Assembly: GCA_037385045.1 (NCBI GenBank)
Contig: JARRNJ010000001.1
Coordinates: 7,270-71,269, forward strand
Length of the DNA: 64,000 bases
Direction of reading: 5' to 3'
Source of the DNA: JARRNJ01 sp037385045
Lineage (GTDB): Bacteria > Pseudomonadota > Gammaproteobacteria > JASBUN01
Shown piece by piece: positions 15,873 to 26,330 of the stretch (positions are counted from its first letter, which is position 1; each line of letters begins with the position of its first letter). Under the pieces are notes generated by a model that saw only the letters and a program-made list of their open reading frames with translations, was not told the DNA's origin and made no database searches. A program made the position numbers and the translations under genes.

Positions 15873-18686
15873 ATGACCGACACATCTTTGCCAAACGCCC
15901 GCGCCCGAGAGGCAACGCCCGACATCGCCGTCGTAATCGACGTGGTGTCCCAGTTGGCCGCCGAACTGAATCCCGGTCGCGGCGTGCCTCGGCTCAGCCC
16001 GACCAGCTCGCTGGAAGCCGACGCCGGCCTCGACAGCCTGGGTCGGATGGAACTGCTGCGGCGCCTGGAAAGCCGGCTGGCGGCACGGTTGTCGGAGGAA
16101 GATATCTTTGCCGCCGAAACCGTTGGCGACCTGCTCGCGGTGCTGGGCCATGCACAGGCGCCCGCCGCACTCGAACTGCCGGAGCTGCAATCGGCAGCAA
16201 CCGGCGGATGGCACGTACCCGAACATGCGCAGACGCTGCTTGAGGTCCTACAGTGGCACGCCGAACAACATCCCGGGCAGGCGCATATCCATCTGCTTGA
16301 GGACGGCGGCGACTCCGTCAAGACCGTGCGCTATGCCGACCTTTGGCGGGAGGCCAACAACGTCGCCGCCATACTGCGGCATCACGCCCTGGAGCCGGGC
16401 CAGGCAGTGGCGTTGATGCTACCCACGGGAACCGACTTTTTCGCCGCGTTTGCCGGCATCTGGCTTGCCGGCGGTGTGCCGGTGCCAATCTATCCTCCGT
16501 TGCGCATCGCGCAGATTGAAGAACACCTGAAACGCCAGGCTGGCATTCTCGACAACGCCGCCGCCGTGCTGTTGATTACCGTTCCCGAGGCCCGCAACGC
16601 CGGGCGCTTCCTCCAAAGCCGCCTGCCGCGTTTGCGTCACGTACTCACCACCGGTCAGTTCCAGGCCCCGGCGAGGCACGTGCGGATGGAACGCAGCGCC
16701 AGCGACGTCGCCCTGCTGCAATACACCTCGGGGAGCACCGGCAACCCCAAGGGCGTGGTCCTGTGTCACGCCAATCTGCTGGCGAATGTCCGCGCCATGG
16801 GCCGCGCGTTGCAAGTCGGCCCCTCTGACGTGTTTGTCAGCTGGCTGCCGCTGTACCATGACATGGGACTGATTGGCGCCTGGATGGGAACGATGTATTT
16901 CGGCATTCCGCTGGTGCTGATGTCACCGCTGGCGTTCATTGCACGCCCCCATCGCTGGCTGTTGGCGATACACCGCTTCCGCGGCACGTTGTCGGCGGGG
17001 CCGAACTTCGCCTACGAGCTGTGCGCGCACAAGATCGCCGACGCCGACATCGAAGGTCTGGATCTCGGCTCGCTGCGCTTCACCTGCAACGGCGCCGAGC
17101 CGGTCAGCGCGGCCACCATCGACGCATTTACGCGGCGCTTCGCCCCCTACGGCTTTCGTGCCGAGGCCATGGCGCCGGTTTATGGCCTGGCCGAGTGCTC
17201 GGTGGGCCTGACTTTCCCGCCGCTGGGACGAACACCGCGCATCGATCATATCGACGGCAAGGCCTTGCGCAGCCGCTCGGTGGCCGTACCCGTGCCCGCC
17301 GATCATCCGGACGCTCTGCACATGATCGGATGCGGTTTCCCGCTGGCCGGCCACGAAGTGCGTATTGTCGACGACAGCGCGCATGAAGCCGGCGAGCGGC
17401 GACTTGGACGCCTGCAGTTCCGCGGGCCCTCCGCGACGCAGGGATACTTTCACAACCCCGAGGCGACTGCCGCACTGCTCGACCGTGGCTGGCGCAACTC
17501 GGGGGACTACGCTTACCTGGCCGACGGCGAGGTGTTCATCGCCGGTCGCGCCAAGGACCTGATTATCCGTGCCGGCCGCAACATTTATCCATACGACCTG
17601 GAACAGGCGATCGGGGAACTCGAGGGCGTGCGCGCCGGGGCGGTGGCCGTGTTCGGCAGCCGCGACCCGGCGCGCGACATCGAGCGGTTGGTGGTATTGG
17701 CCGAGACCCGGCTGCGCGAACCGGGTAAACGCGCGGCCCTGCGCCGGCAGATCGAGCAGGTCGCCAGCGACTTGGTGCAGATCCCTCCCGACGACGTGGT
17801 CCTGGCACCTCCGCGCTCGGTACTGAAGACCTCCAGCGGTAAGATCCGCCGCTCAGCCTGTCGCGAGGCCTACGAACAAGGTGAGATCGGCCACCGGCGG
17901 CCGGTCTGGTCCCAGTTCCTGCGCCTGACGCGCGCCGCGGCCGCGCCGCTGGTGCGGCGCGCCGTATCCTCGGCCGGCGCCTGGCTCTATGCCGCATATG
18001 CGTGGGCGCTGTTCGGCCTCATGGTCTTGCCTGTGTGGCTGCTGGTACTGTTGTTGCCCGGCGTCCTTGCCCCCCATGCAGTGGTCCGCGCCGCGGTGCG
18101 GATCCTGGCCGCCGCCACGTTTACGCCACTGCACGCCCAAGGCAGGGCGCACCTCCCCACCGACGGCCCCTGCGTCGTGGTCGCGAACCATGCCAGCTAT
18201 CTTGACGCCCTGGTACTCGGCGCCGTGCTGCCCCATGGATTTCAGTTCGTCGCCAAGCGGGAGCTGGCCCGCAACTGGTTCCTGGCCCAGTTCCTGCGTA
18301 AGGGCGGCACCCGCTTCGTGGAACGATTCAACCGCCAGCAGGGCGCCCAGGACACCACGACCATCGTCGCCGCCGTCCGTGAAGGCCGCTCGCTGGTGTT
18401 CTTCCCCGAGGGAACGTTCGGCCGGGCACCCGGAATACTCGGCTTTCGCATGGGCGCGTTCGTCGCCGCCGCGCAGTCCGGATTGCCGGTGGCGCCGGTC
18501 GCCATCCTCGGCACCCGCAGCATCTTGAGGGGCGATCAATGGTTTCCCCGACCCGGGCGCGTCGAAGTACGGTTTCTGGCACCAATCACCGCTCGCGGCA
18601 ACGGCTGGCAGGCCGCACTGGAACTGCGTGACCGCAGCCGCGCCGCCATCCTGGCGGCCACCGGTGAACCGGATCTCGTTGACTAG
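15873..18686 (+). CDS. Fusion of acyl carrier domain, fatty acyl-AMP ligase and PlsC-type acyltransferase
   Basis: A 937-residue multidomain lipid enzyme. Residues about 20-95 form an acyl carrier domain with the phosphopantetheine Ser likely S55 in LDSLGRMEL. Residues about 125-680 form an adenylating enzyme of the fatty acyl-AMP ligase type (TSGSTGNPKG near 285, SWLPLYHDMGLIG, YGLAECSVG, and the hinge motif AGRAKDLIIRAGRNIYP). A hydrophobic segment (about 710-735) precedes a 1-acylglycerol-phosphate acyltransferase domain with the HX4D motif NHASYLD (near 772) and FFPEGTFGR (near 844). The logical reading is activation of a free fatty acid as acyl-AMP, transfer to the fused carrier, then acylation of a lysophospholipid, comparable to Aas in E. 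coli but with its own carrier. TATAGT (15829-15834) is a possible -10. It is divergent from the nfeD gene and alone in its unit. Confidence 0.9.
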   Translation: MTDTSLPNARAREATPDIAVVIDVVSQLAAELNPGRGVPRLSPTSSLEADAGLDSLGRMELLRRLESRLAARLSEEDIFAAETVGDLLAVLGHAQAPAALELPELQSAATGGWHVPEHAQTLLEVLQWHAEQHPGQAHIHLLEDGGDSVKTVRYADLWREANNVAAILRHHALEPGQAVALMLPTGTDFFAAFAGIWLAGGVPVPIYPPLRIAQIEEHLKRQAGILDNAAAVLLITVPEARNAGRFLQSRLPRLRHVLTTGQFQAPARHVRMERSASDVALLQYTSGSTGNPKGVVLCHANLLANVRAMGRALQVGPSDVFVSWLPLYHDMGLIGAWMGTMYFGIPLVLMSPLAFIARPHRWLLAIHRFRGTLSAGPNFAYELCAHKIADADIEGLDLGSLRFTCNGAEPVSAATIDAFTRRFAPYGFRAEAMAPVYGLAECSVGLTFPPLGRTPRIDHIDGKALRSRSVAVPVPADHPDALHMIGCGFPLAGHEVRIVDDSAHEAGERRLGRLQFRGPSATQGYFHNPEATAALLDRGWRNSGDYAYLADGEVFIAGRAKDLIIRAGRNIYPYDLEQAIGELEGVRAGAVAVFGSRDPARDIERLVVLAETRLREPGKRAALRRQIEQVASDLVQIPPDDVVLAPPRSVLKTSSGKIRRSACREAYEQGEIGHRRPVWSQFLRLTRAAAAPLVRRAVSSAGAWLYAAYAWALFGLMVLPVWLLVLLLPGVLAPHAVVRAAVRILAAATFTPLHAQGRAHLPTDGPCVVVANHASYLDALVLGAVLPHGFQFVAKRELARNWFLAQFLRKGGTRFVERFNRQQGAQDTTTIVAAVREGRSLVFFPEGTFGRAPGILGFRMGAFVAAAQSGLPVAPVAILGTRSILRGDQWFPRPGRVEVRFLAPITARGNGWQAALELRDRSRAAILAATGEPDLVD

Positions 18687-18995
18687 CCCGACGACGCGTC
18701 CAAGGCCGCGGCGACTCGCCGGGGTGATGCACAGCCGGTGTGATACACTTGCGATTCCTGGGAGCAACTGCCGCGGATAAGCAAAACGGTGTGCGACATC
18801 ACTCCACGGAGGTCGCCTCAAGCGCCGTCCGCCCCCCCGCGTGCGGGTGCGATTCGATGGCGACGCTGCATATACAGGGGATCGGCTGCGCCTCGATGAG
18901 GGGCGTGCCGGTCGATCCGCGCGGCGGGTCGGGGCTCACGTGTTGCGGAGGAGTTGGCACCGACCGGGGCTTGTTTCCCCCTACAGCAGAACCCT
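18687..18995 (+). other. 309-bp leader region upstream of mobB
   Basis: No gene is supported. It is GC-rich with several short open frames lacking ribosome binding sites. I looked for a molybdenum-cofactor riboswitch because of the genes that follow, but could not recognise its conserved elements by eye. The region may still hold the mobB-moeA promoter. Confidence 0.3.
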
Positions 18996-19535
18996 ATGGC
19001 GATAGAATTCCCAAAGCCCCTGATCGGTATTGCGGCATACAGCGGCACGGGTAAAACGACGCTGCTGACGCGGCTCATACCCGAACTGACCGGACGTGGC
19101 CTGAGATTGGCGGTGGTCAAGCACGCGCACCATGACTTCGAGATCGATTACCCCGCCAAAGACAGCTACAAGCTGCGCAAGGCGGGGGCGACGCAGATGC
19201 TTATCGCCTCGCGGTCCCGATGGGCACTGGTGACCGACCACGAGGACCATGGAGAACCACGCTTGCAGGAATTGCTGCGAAATCTCGACAGCGACAGCGT
19301 CGACCTTGTACTGGTGGAAGGATTCAAAGAGGAGCGGTTTCCGAAGATCGAGCTGCACCGCAAGGGGATCCGCAGCCCGCTGCTGTTCCTGTCCGACGAC
19401 TCGGTCATCGCGGTGGCGTGCGATGAGAAATTGCCGGGCACGGTACGATTGCCGGTACTGGACATCAACGACACCACGCAGATCGCCGATTTTATCGAAC
19501 AACGTCTGGCGCAGGGCAATGCCGTCCGCAGCTGA
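18996..19535 (+). CDS. mobB: Molybdopterin-guanine dinucleotide biosynthesis adaptor MobB
   Basis: A 179-residue P-loop GTPase that assists MobA in attaching GMP to molybdopterin. The Walker A motif AYSGTGKTTLL is at residues 13-23, followed by LAVVKHAHHDFEID, the conserved KHxHH element of MobB, and DSYKLRKAGA. VLVEGFKEERFPKIE near residue 110 is the second family signature. The ATG at 18996 was chosen because MAIEFPKPLIGIAAYSG is the natural N-terminus. It sits 42 bp before moeA, so the two are very likely cotranscribed for molybdenum cofactor synthesis. Confidence 0.95.
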   Translation: MAIEFPKPLIGIAAYSGTGKTTLLTRLIPELTGRGLRLAVVKHAHHDFEIDYPAKDSYKLRKAGATQMLIASRSRWALVTDHEDHGEPRLQELLRNLDSDSVDLVLVEGFKEERFPKIELHRKGIRSPLLFLSDDSVIAVACDEKLPGTVRLPVLDINDTTQIADFIEQRLAQGNAVRS

Positions 19536-19577
19536 TCCGCCAGCACCGCAACGCAGGAACACCTGCCGGCCCGACCG

Positions 19578-20843
19578 ATGACCAACAACAAATCCCCCGA
19601 ACCGTCGACCTGTGACACGACCGCCGGGCAATTGCTCAGCCCGACTGAAGCCAGACGGCGAATACTCGCAGCCGTCATCCCGCTGAGCGCCGAGGAGCGC
19701 GTCCCGGTTCGGGCGGCACTGGGACGAGCGTTGAGCCGCGATATCACGTCGGCCATGGACGTACCACCGTACGACAACTCCGCCATGGACGGCTATGCGC
19801 TGCGCGGCGCGGATCTTCCCGCTTCCGGCGAGCGCTTGTTCAGAAACGTCGGCCGTGCACTGGCCGGGGCACCGTATACGGGACAAGTCGGCGCCGGTCA
19901 GTGCGTGCGCATCATGACCGGAGCCATACTGCCTCCCGGCACCGACACGGTAGTCATGCAGGAGCATGCCGCCACAATGGGCGGGGAGATCCGCATCGGA
20001 AGCGGCCATCGGGCCGGCGAAAACGTGCGCCGGGCCGGAGAGGACATCAAGTTCGGCGAGACGGTGCTCAGCGCAGGCACGGCGGTCCTGCCCGCCGAAC
20101 TCGGGCTGCTCGCCTCCCTGGGCATCGCGGAAGTGCCGGTCACGCGGCGGGTGCGGGTAGCATTCTTTACCACCGGTGACGAACTGTGCGGACTGGGTGA
20201 AACCCTCGCGGCCGGCCAGATCTACGACAGCAACCGCTACACGTTGTTCGGAATGCTCAACCGTCTGGGTGTCACACCGCTGGACATGGGCGTGATCCGC
20301 GACCGGCGCGCGGACGTGCGCCGGGCGCTGCAGGAGGCCGCCGCGGTGGCCGATGTGGTCATCACGTCGGGCGGCGTTTCAGTGGGCGAAGCCGACTACG
20401 TGACCGAAACGCTTGAAGAACTGGGTGAGATCGACTTTTGGCGGATCGCCATGAAGCCCGGCAAACCGCTCGCCGTCGGGCGCCTGGAAGGAGCATACTT
20501 TTTCGGCCTGCCCGGCAACCCGGTATCGGCGATGGCCACGTTCTATCAGTTCGTACAACCGGGCTTGCGCCGGCTGATGGGACAGGCGCCGGAACCGGAT
20601 ACCATCCTGTGTGTCCCCTGCGCCACGGATCTGCACAAACAACCCGGACGCCTGGAATACCAGCGTGGCATCCTGGTCGGCGATGACGACGGCAATTTGC
20701 GCGTCCACAGCACCGGATCCCAGGGATCCCACGTACTCACGTCCATGAGTCGGGCCAACTGCTTCATCATTCTGCCAGCCGAAAGCAGCGGCGCGACCGC
20801 AGGCGAGCTGGTACGCGTTCAGCCGTTCGCGGGCCTCATGTAG
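19578..20843 (+). CDS. moeA: Molybdopterin molybdenumtransferase MoeA
   Basis: MoeA inserts molybdate into adenylated molybdopterin. The 421-residue protein has the family order: N-terminal domain with PPYDNSAMDGYALR (residues 58-71), the insertion site AGAPYTGQVGAGQCVRIMTGAILPPGTDTVV, the MogA-like domain with FFTTGDELCGLGE and TSGGVSVGEADYV, then GLPGNPVSAMATF and a C-terminal beta-barrel domain (domain IV). All catalytic regions look intact. It follows mobB by 42 bp. No molybdoenzyme gene is in the window. Confidence 0.97.
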   Translation: MTNNKSPEPSTCDTTAGQLLSPTEARRRILAAVIPLSAEERVPVRAALGRALSRDITSAMDVPPYDNSAMDGYALRGADLPASGERLFRNVGRALAGAPYTGQVGAGQCVRIMTGAILPPGTDTVVMQEHAATMGGEIRIGSGHRAGENVRRAGEDIKFGETVLSAGTAVLPAELGLLASLGIAEVPVTRRVRVAFFTTGDELCGLGETLAAGQIYDSNRYTLFGMLNRLGVTPLDMGVIRDRRADVRRALQEAAAVADVVITSGGVSVGEADYVTETLEELGEIDFWRIAMKPGKPLAVGRLEGAYFFGLPGNPVSAMATFYQFVQPGLRRLMGQAPEPDTILCVPCATDLHKQPGRLEYQRGILVGDDDGNLRVHSTGSQGSHVLTSMSRANCFIILPAESSGATAGELVRVQPFAGLM

Positions 20844-20909
20844 CCAACCGCCCGGTGAGGTGTTCAGGCAGGGAGTGTAATCACACCAGGCCGTTCAATA
20901 AGGTCGGCC

Positions 20910-20944
20910 GGCCGTAGGCTGCGTTTGACGCCGCAGGCGGCAAC
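20910..20944. repeat. 35-bp direct repeat, copy 1 (REP-like)
   Basis: An exact 35-bp match to 21045-21079, beginning GGCCGTAGGCTGCG and ending GCAGGCGGCAAC. Similarity continues about 12 bp further with a few changes (CACCGTCTGG versus CGCCATCTGG). Its two halves are imperfectly self-complementary (about 9 of 13 positions), as in REP-type elements. Confidence 0.85.
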
Positions 20945-21044
20945 ACACCGTCTGGGAGGCGCGGTACCGGCACCATCATCCGGCGGGACGACCCGCCGCA
21001 AACGGTGCGCCCTATGGCCTCGGTCCATTGCCTGCGACACATTG

Positions 21045-21079
21045 GGCCGTAGGCTGCGTTTGACGCCGCAGGCGGCAAC
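21045..21079. repeat. 35-bp direct repeat, copy 2 (REP-like)
   Basis: Second exact copy of the element at 20910-20944, in the same orientation, with 100 bp between the copies. It lies just past the 3' end of the minus-strand thioredoxin gene, so the pair occupies the space between convergent moeA and thioredoxin genes, where transcripts of both could end. Confidence 0.85.
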
Positions 21080-21097
21080 GCGCCATCTGGCTGGGAC

Positions 21098-21469
21098 TCA
21101 ACCCTGGCCGGTCTGCTGTGCCTCGATCTCCTTGCGCACCTGGTCCATGTCCAGCGCCCGCGCCTTGGAAATCAACTCTTCCAATGCCTCGCCCGGCAGC
21201 ATGCCCGGCTGAGCGTAGATCACGATCTGATCGCGGAAGATCATGAGCGTGGGAATGGAACGGATCTGGAAGTGGGCGGCGAGTTCCTGTTGCGCTTCCG
21301 TATCAACTTTGGCGAAAACGATGTCCGGGTGGTTTTCCGAGGCGGCGTCGTAAATGGGCGCGAAGTTCTTGCACGGCCCACACCAGGAGGCCCAGAAATC
21401 CACCAGAACAAAATCGTTCTCACCCACGATTTGGTCAAAGTTGTCCGTTGTCAGCTCGGTGGTCGCCAA
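21098..21469 (-). CDS. Thioredoxin-family protein
   Basis: A 123-residue cytoplasmic thioredoxin fold with an intact catalytic motif FWASWCGPCK (Cys near 32 and 35) and the cis-Pro loop IRSIPTLMIF near residue 72. It is slightly longer than TrxA (108), with a charged C-terminal tail (DMDQVRKEIEAQQ) absent from classical thioredoxin. The tail and the divergent sequence suggest a second, specialised thioredoxin rather than the housekeeping TrxA. It is 57 bp downstream of the diguanylate cyclase gene on the same strand and might share its transcript. Confidence 0.9.
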   Translation of the reverse strand: MATTELTTDNFDQIVGENDFVLVDFWASWCGPCKNFAPIYDAASENHPDIVFAKVDTEAQQELAAHFQIRSIPTLMIFRDQIVIYAQPGMLPGEALEELISKARALDMDQVRKEIEAQQTGQG

Positions 21470-21526
21470 GATTAAAACTCCTGAATTTCAAAGGAAAAGG
21501 GGTGACAGTATAACGCGGCCGCGGCG

Positions 21527-22951
<1,425 letters not shown>

Positions 22952-23511
22952 CCAGCCATTCCTTCTGCCACACGGCTTGGTTACCTTGGCGCCGCGGTGC
23001 ACGGTGGGGGTGTACACCTACTTGAACTACTCACGTCCCGGAGGAATTGAGGATGCTGGGGGCAAGACTAAATCACTACTCCGCGACACGATCCGTACAC
23101 GTCGCACGCCGGTACCGCTCACTGGGCGGCACGCCTGCGGGCGCTCAACGCGTCGCCGCCTTCACCCGGCCAGGCTGGAATCCGGCCAGGGAGCGCGGCG
23201 ACATGACCCCACGGTCAACGCTGCCAGGGCAGCTTCCTGTACCTTTTACTTGGGCTCGTTACTTGGGCTCGAAATCGCGTCCCTCACTGTCACTTGACCA
23301 GACTGTGCCGCCCGAGTCAAGGCCTGCGGCGGCAAGCCCACGGGCGCCCGCCGGGCCGAATCCCGGTTGCAAAAAACAACGGGCCGGAAAACAGTAATTT
23401 AGACAAGGAAATGATACGTGCCCGCGATGCCGACAAGAAATCGGCACGAGCCGCCGTCAGAACCAACGGCGGCGGACACCGCCGCGCCGGGTGGGCAAAA
23501 CCTGCAAACGG
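22952..23511. other. 560-bp intergenic region between two minus-strand signalling genes
   Basis: No gene is supported. A 13-bp tandem duplication (TTACTTGGGCTCG) occupies 23246-23271. Short inverted repeats occur near 23430-23450 (TGCCGA and TCGGCA arms) and near 23363-23384 (CCCGGTTG and CAACGGG arms with an A-rich loop). On the minus strand the latter could slow or stop transcription from the YbaK-HDOD gene. An open frame starting near 23411 runs into that gene in antisense and lacks any motif. Confidence 0.4.
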
Positions 23512-24957
23512 TCAGGCCACCCACTTCCCAATCATGTCCTCAACGCCGTCGGCGCCTTCGAACAGCGCGGCCGCCGCCGCTTCGACACCCTCGGCCGTCA
23601 GGCCGAGACGTTGCAGCACCGGCGACGGCAAGGCATCGTGATCTGCATCCCCGATCTCATAGCGTTTCAACAGCCGGTCAACCAGCAGAACCAGGTTGGC
23701 GTAGGCGGCGTGGGCGCCCGCGTAATCCTCGTTGTGGTGCTCGCATGCGGCCGCCACCACTTCCTCGGGCATGTTCCAACTCTTCAGCAACCACGCGCCC
23801 ACTTCCGCGTGACCGAGGCAGAGCATGTCCCGCGCCTGCCCCATGCACAGCACCTGGCGCTCCAGCGTCGTTACCGGAACGCGGGGATTGGCGGCGACCA
23901 TTTTGTTGAGTAGGTAGAATTCCGGCTGGAACAGATGGCCGAACGCCAGGTAGCCGAAATTGTGCAGCAGGGCGGCAAGGTACAGCGGCCCCGGCTTGGG
24001 GCGCAGGCGCGGCGGCAGTTGCCGGCCCAGGCGCTGCGCCAACGCGGCGCTGTAAGTGGCGTGGCGCCAGAAGGCGTGCAACCCCAGGGGACCATCCGGG
24101 GGGTTGCGAAACGGTTTCAACGCCGCAAGGCCAAGCGCCAGGTTCATCACCAGATCGAATCCCAGCACCCGCGATATCGCCTGCTCGAGATCGTCGATCT
24201 TTCCACCGTAGGAGAACAACGGTGAGCGTGCATAGCGCATCACCTGGGCGGCAAGACTGGGATCCAGATCCACGACCCGCGCCAAATCCGCAGCGTCGGC
24301 ATTGGGATCGTGATTCAATTCCAGGATCCGCTGCGCGTGCTCGGGCATCATCGGCAACTCGTAAATCGCCTCGATACGATCCTTGACCGCGGCGACCGGA
24401 GTATAACTGCCGATGCAATTCGCGGAGGCGCTCGGGGCCGGAGCGGAACAGGCCGCGGCGTCCGCGCCTTTGCCTTCCCGAAGCGAATCCGCGGAGCGGG
24501 AAAATCGCCCGATCGATGCTCGGTCAGTGAGGCTGCGCAATCCGTCCCGCGTCACCCGCACTAGGCTTACGTGACTGCCGCCTTCGAACACCACCGCCTC
24601 GGGCTCGAATAGCGCTTCATCGTAAACAGCGGGCACGCCGTAGGCGTCGCCCAGAGCCGGAATACACCCCGCTTCGCAGTCCGCGAACGTACTGGCCAGC
24701 TCTTCCACCGGTACCGGTTGCGGCTCGCCGCCGAGCAACCCGGCCAGCGCCGAGAAATTGAGGACATGGCTGAGCGGCAGCACCGCCATGCGCGGCTGCC
24801 CGTCGACGCGCAGGACGATCGCCCGCGCGAACCGCGAGGTGGGGATTCCCAACTGCTCGGCAGCCTGTTCCAGGCTTGCAGTAGGCGCATGCGACATCAC
24901 CTCGTAGGTGACACCGTGGCTACTGAGATAGTTCTCCAGGATGGTGGCTACCGACAT
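23512..24957 (-). CDS. YbaK/aminoacyl-tRNA-deacylase-like domain fused to an HDOD signalling domain
   Basis: A 481-residue cytoplasmic fusion. Residues 1-160 resemble the YbaK/ProX editing domain (LPLSHVLNFSALAGLLG, CEAGCIPALGDAYGVPAVYDEAL). The Lys normally found at the start of the central strand appears replaced by Arg (ARAIVLRVDG), so hydrolysis of mischarged tRNA may be lost. Residues about 210-440 are an HDOD domain (ELPMMPEHAQRILEL, LARVVDLDPSLAAQVMRYARSPLF, ISRVLGFDLVMNLALGLA), a domain of unknown enzymology found in motility and c-di-GMP regulators. This combination is known from scattered gammaproteobacteria, function unknown. It is upstream of the GGEEF cyclase on the same strand with a 560-bp gap. 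Confidence 0.85.
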   Translation of the reverse strand: MSVATILENYLSSHGVTYEVMSHAPTASLEQAAEQLGIPTSRFARAIVLRVDGQPRMAVLPLSHVLNFSALAGLLGGEPQPVPVEELASTFADCEAGCIPALGDAYGVPAVYDEALFEPEAVVFEGGSHVSLVRVTRDGLRSLTDRASIGRFSRSADSLREGKGADAAACSAPAPSASANCIGSYTPVAAVKDRIEAIYELPMMPEHAQRILELNHDPNADAADLARVVDLDPSLAAQVMRYARSPLFSYGGKIDDLEQAISRVLGFDLVMNLALGLAALKPFRNPPDGPLGLHAFWRHATYSAALAQRLGRQLPPRLRPKPGPLYLAALLHNFGYLAFGHLFQPEFYLLNKMVAANPRVPVTTLERQVLCMGQARDMLCLGHAEVGAWLLKSWNMPEEVVAAACEHHNEDYAGAHAAYANLVLLVDRLLKRYEIGDADHDALPSPVLQRLGLTAEGVEAAAAALFEGADGVEDMIGKWVA

Positions 24958-25075
24958 CGCCCATGCTTCCCGATTTGGCCGACCCGTCGTTCATAGACTA
25001 CCCCATCGGACGGCATGTGGACAGGGGCGGGCCCGCCGCCGCCAACGCAAGGCCGGGCAACTCCATGAATTCGTA

Positions 25076-26287
25076 TCAATTCAATTGGATACGCTGGCCC
25101 CAAGGCACCTTGGCCTTGCCCTTGACCAGCCAGATCACCGGATAGCCCGGCTCCACGTCGGGGAACGACCCCTGAGCGTCGGTGAAATACACCAGCAGGT
25201 CGGGGCACCGGCCTTGCCGTTCCATCCACTCGAACACCGGCTCGAAGCGGGTGCCCCCGCCCCCCGTGACATCGCCGGGAAGCCGGAACTGGTCCCAGGG
25301 TTCGTACTCCCAAGGCCCGCCCGGCGCCAGCTCGCTGTCGCAGGCGTGGAGCGTGATCCGGGCGCAGACCTGCCCCTTGAGGGCGTCCACCTCGGCCATG
25401 AATTCCTGCATCTCCCGGTCGGAAATGGAGCCGCTGGTATCCAACGCCACCACCACGTCGATCTGTGAACTGCGCAGGCTCGGCAGGATCGCATCGCCTT
25501 CACGCCGCGACGGCCGGCTGTAGTTGTAGTCGTCGCGCGCCTGGGCGGTCATATATTTGGCCAACAGCATGCGCCACGGCAACTGCGGCTGCAGCAGGTG
25601 ATCCACCAGCCGCGCCAGCGCGCCGCCCATTTTTCCGGCTTGCATGGCCTGCTGCGCCGCACCGGCCATGCGCTGGCGCCATTGCACCGACAACCGTTCG
25701 CGCTCGTCGTTGCCGAGGGGCGGCGGCTGCGGTGCGCCATCCCGCTGCGGATCCGGTTGGGCATCGTTGGGGCCGTCGCCGGAAGAGGATTGCCGGCGCG
25801 ATCCGGAGCCGGCGCCGCCGCCCTGTTCATCCTTCTCGTCGCCGTCATAGAGATGCTGGTCCATGGGGCTTTCATTCTCCATGTCATCCAGCAGCGGATA
25901 GATTTCCTCAGCGGTCATGCCCTCGTACATGTCCAGGTACAGGGCATCGGGCGGCGGGGTCAGGCCTTCGCGCACCAGGATCGGATTGATGGCCAGGTCG
26001 CAGGCCAGATCCCAGCGATGCTTGACCCGGTGCTGACGGCGGGCAAAATGGGACAGGGCGCAGTGCAGCGCCTCGTGGGCGAGCACGAACTGGGTCTGGT
26101 CGAGGCTGAGGTCGGCGATGTATTCCGGGTTGTAGTACAGGGTGCGGGCGTCGGTGCCGGTGGTCCTGCACCAGCTCGGGCCGCCCGCCACCAGCGGCAG
26201 GCGCAGCACCAGGGCCCCCAGGAACGGCTTGTCCAGGATCAGGCGGGTGCGCGCCGCGCTGAGTTTGGTTTCGATCGCCTCGTTCAT
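25076..26287 (-). CDS. VWA-like metallopeptidase-domain protein (DUF2201 family), MoxR partner
   Basis: A 403-residue protein with an N-terminal putative metallopeptidase domain carrying HEALH (HExxH) at residues 71-75, an acidic/Gly/Ser-rich linker (about 150-210), and a C-terminal von Willebrand A-like domain with DTSGSISDREMQEF (MIDAS DxSxS) near residue 283. It follows the MoxR-type ATPase gene by 43 bp. MoxR/VWA pairs act as chaperone-like systems that mature or insert cofactors into target complexes. The target here is unknown. The start at 26287 is supported by conservation of MNEAIETKLSAARTRLIL. The upstream 43 codons overlap the ATPase gene and are not expected to be real. Confidence 0.9.
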   Translation of the reverse strand: MNEAIETKLSAARTRLILDKPFLGALVLRLPLVAGGPSWCRTTGTDARTLYYNPEYIADLSLDQTQFVLAHEALHCALSHFARRQHRVKHRWDLACDLAINPILVREGLTPPPDALYLDMYEGMTAEEIYPLLDDMENESPMDQHLYDGDEKDEQGGGAGSGSRRQSSSGDGPNDAQPDPQRDGAPQPPPLGNDERERLSVQWRQRMAGAAQQAMQAGKMGGALARLVDHLLQPQLPWRMLLAKYMTAQARDDYNYSRPSRREGDAILPSLRSSQIDVVVALDTSGSISDREMQEFMAEVDALKGQVCARITLHACDSELAPGGPWEYEPWDQFRLPGDVTGGGGTRFEPVFEWMERQGRCPDLLVYFTDAQGSFPDVEPGYPVIWLVKGKAKVPWGQRIQLN

Positions 26288-26330
26288 GACTCGCCGCCGC
26301 AGTCCGGGATCACCACCCGCGCACCGGGCC

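Noticed and set aside
18840..18995. Possible molybdenum-cofactor riboswitch upstream of mobB.
   Set aside because: I could not identify the conserved stems or sequence blocks by eye; a covariance search would be needed.
23411..23641. Small open frame after AAGGA near 23411.
   Set aside because: Runs antisense into the YbaK-HDOD gene and becomes Ala/Ser/Arg-rich; no motif.
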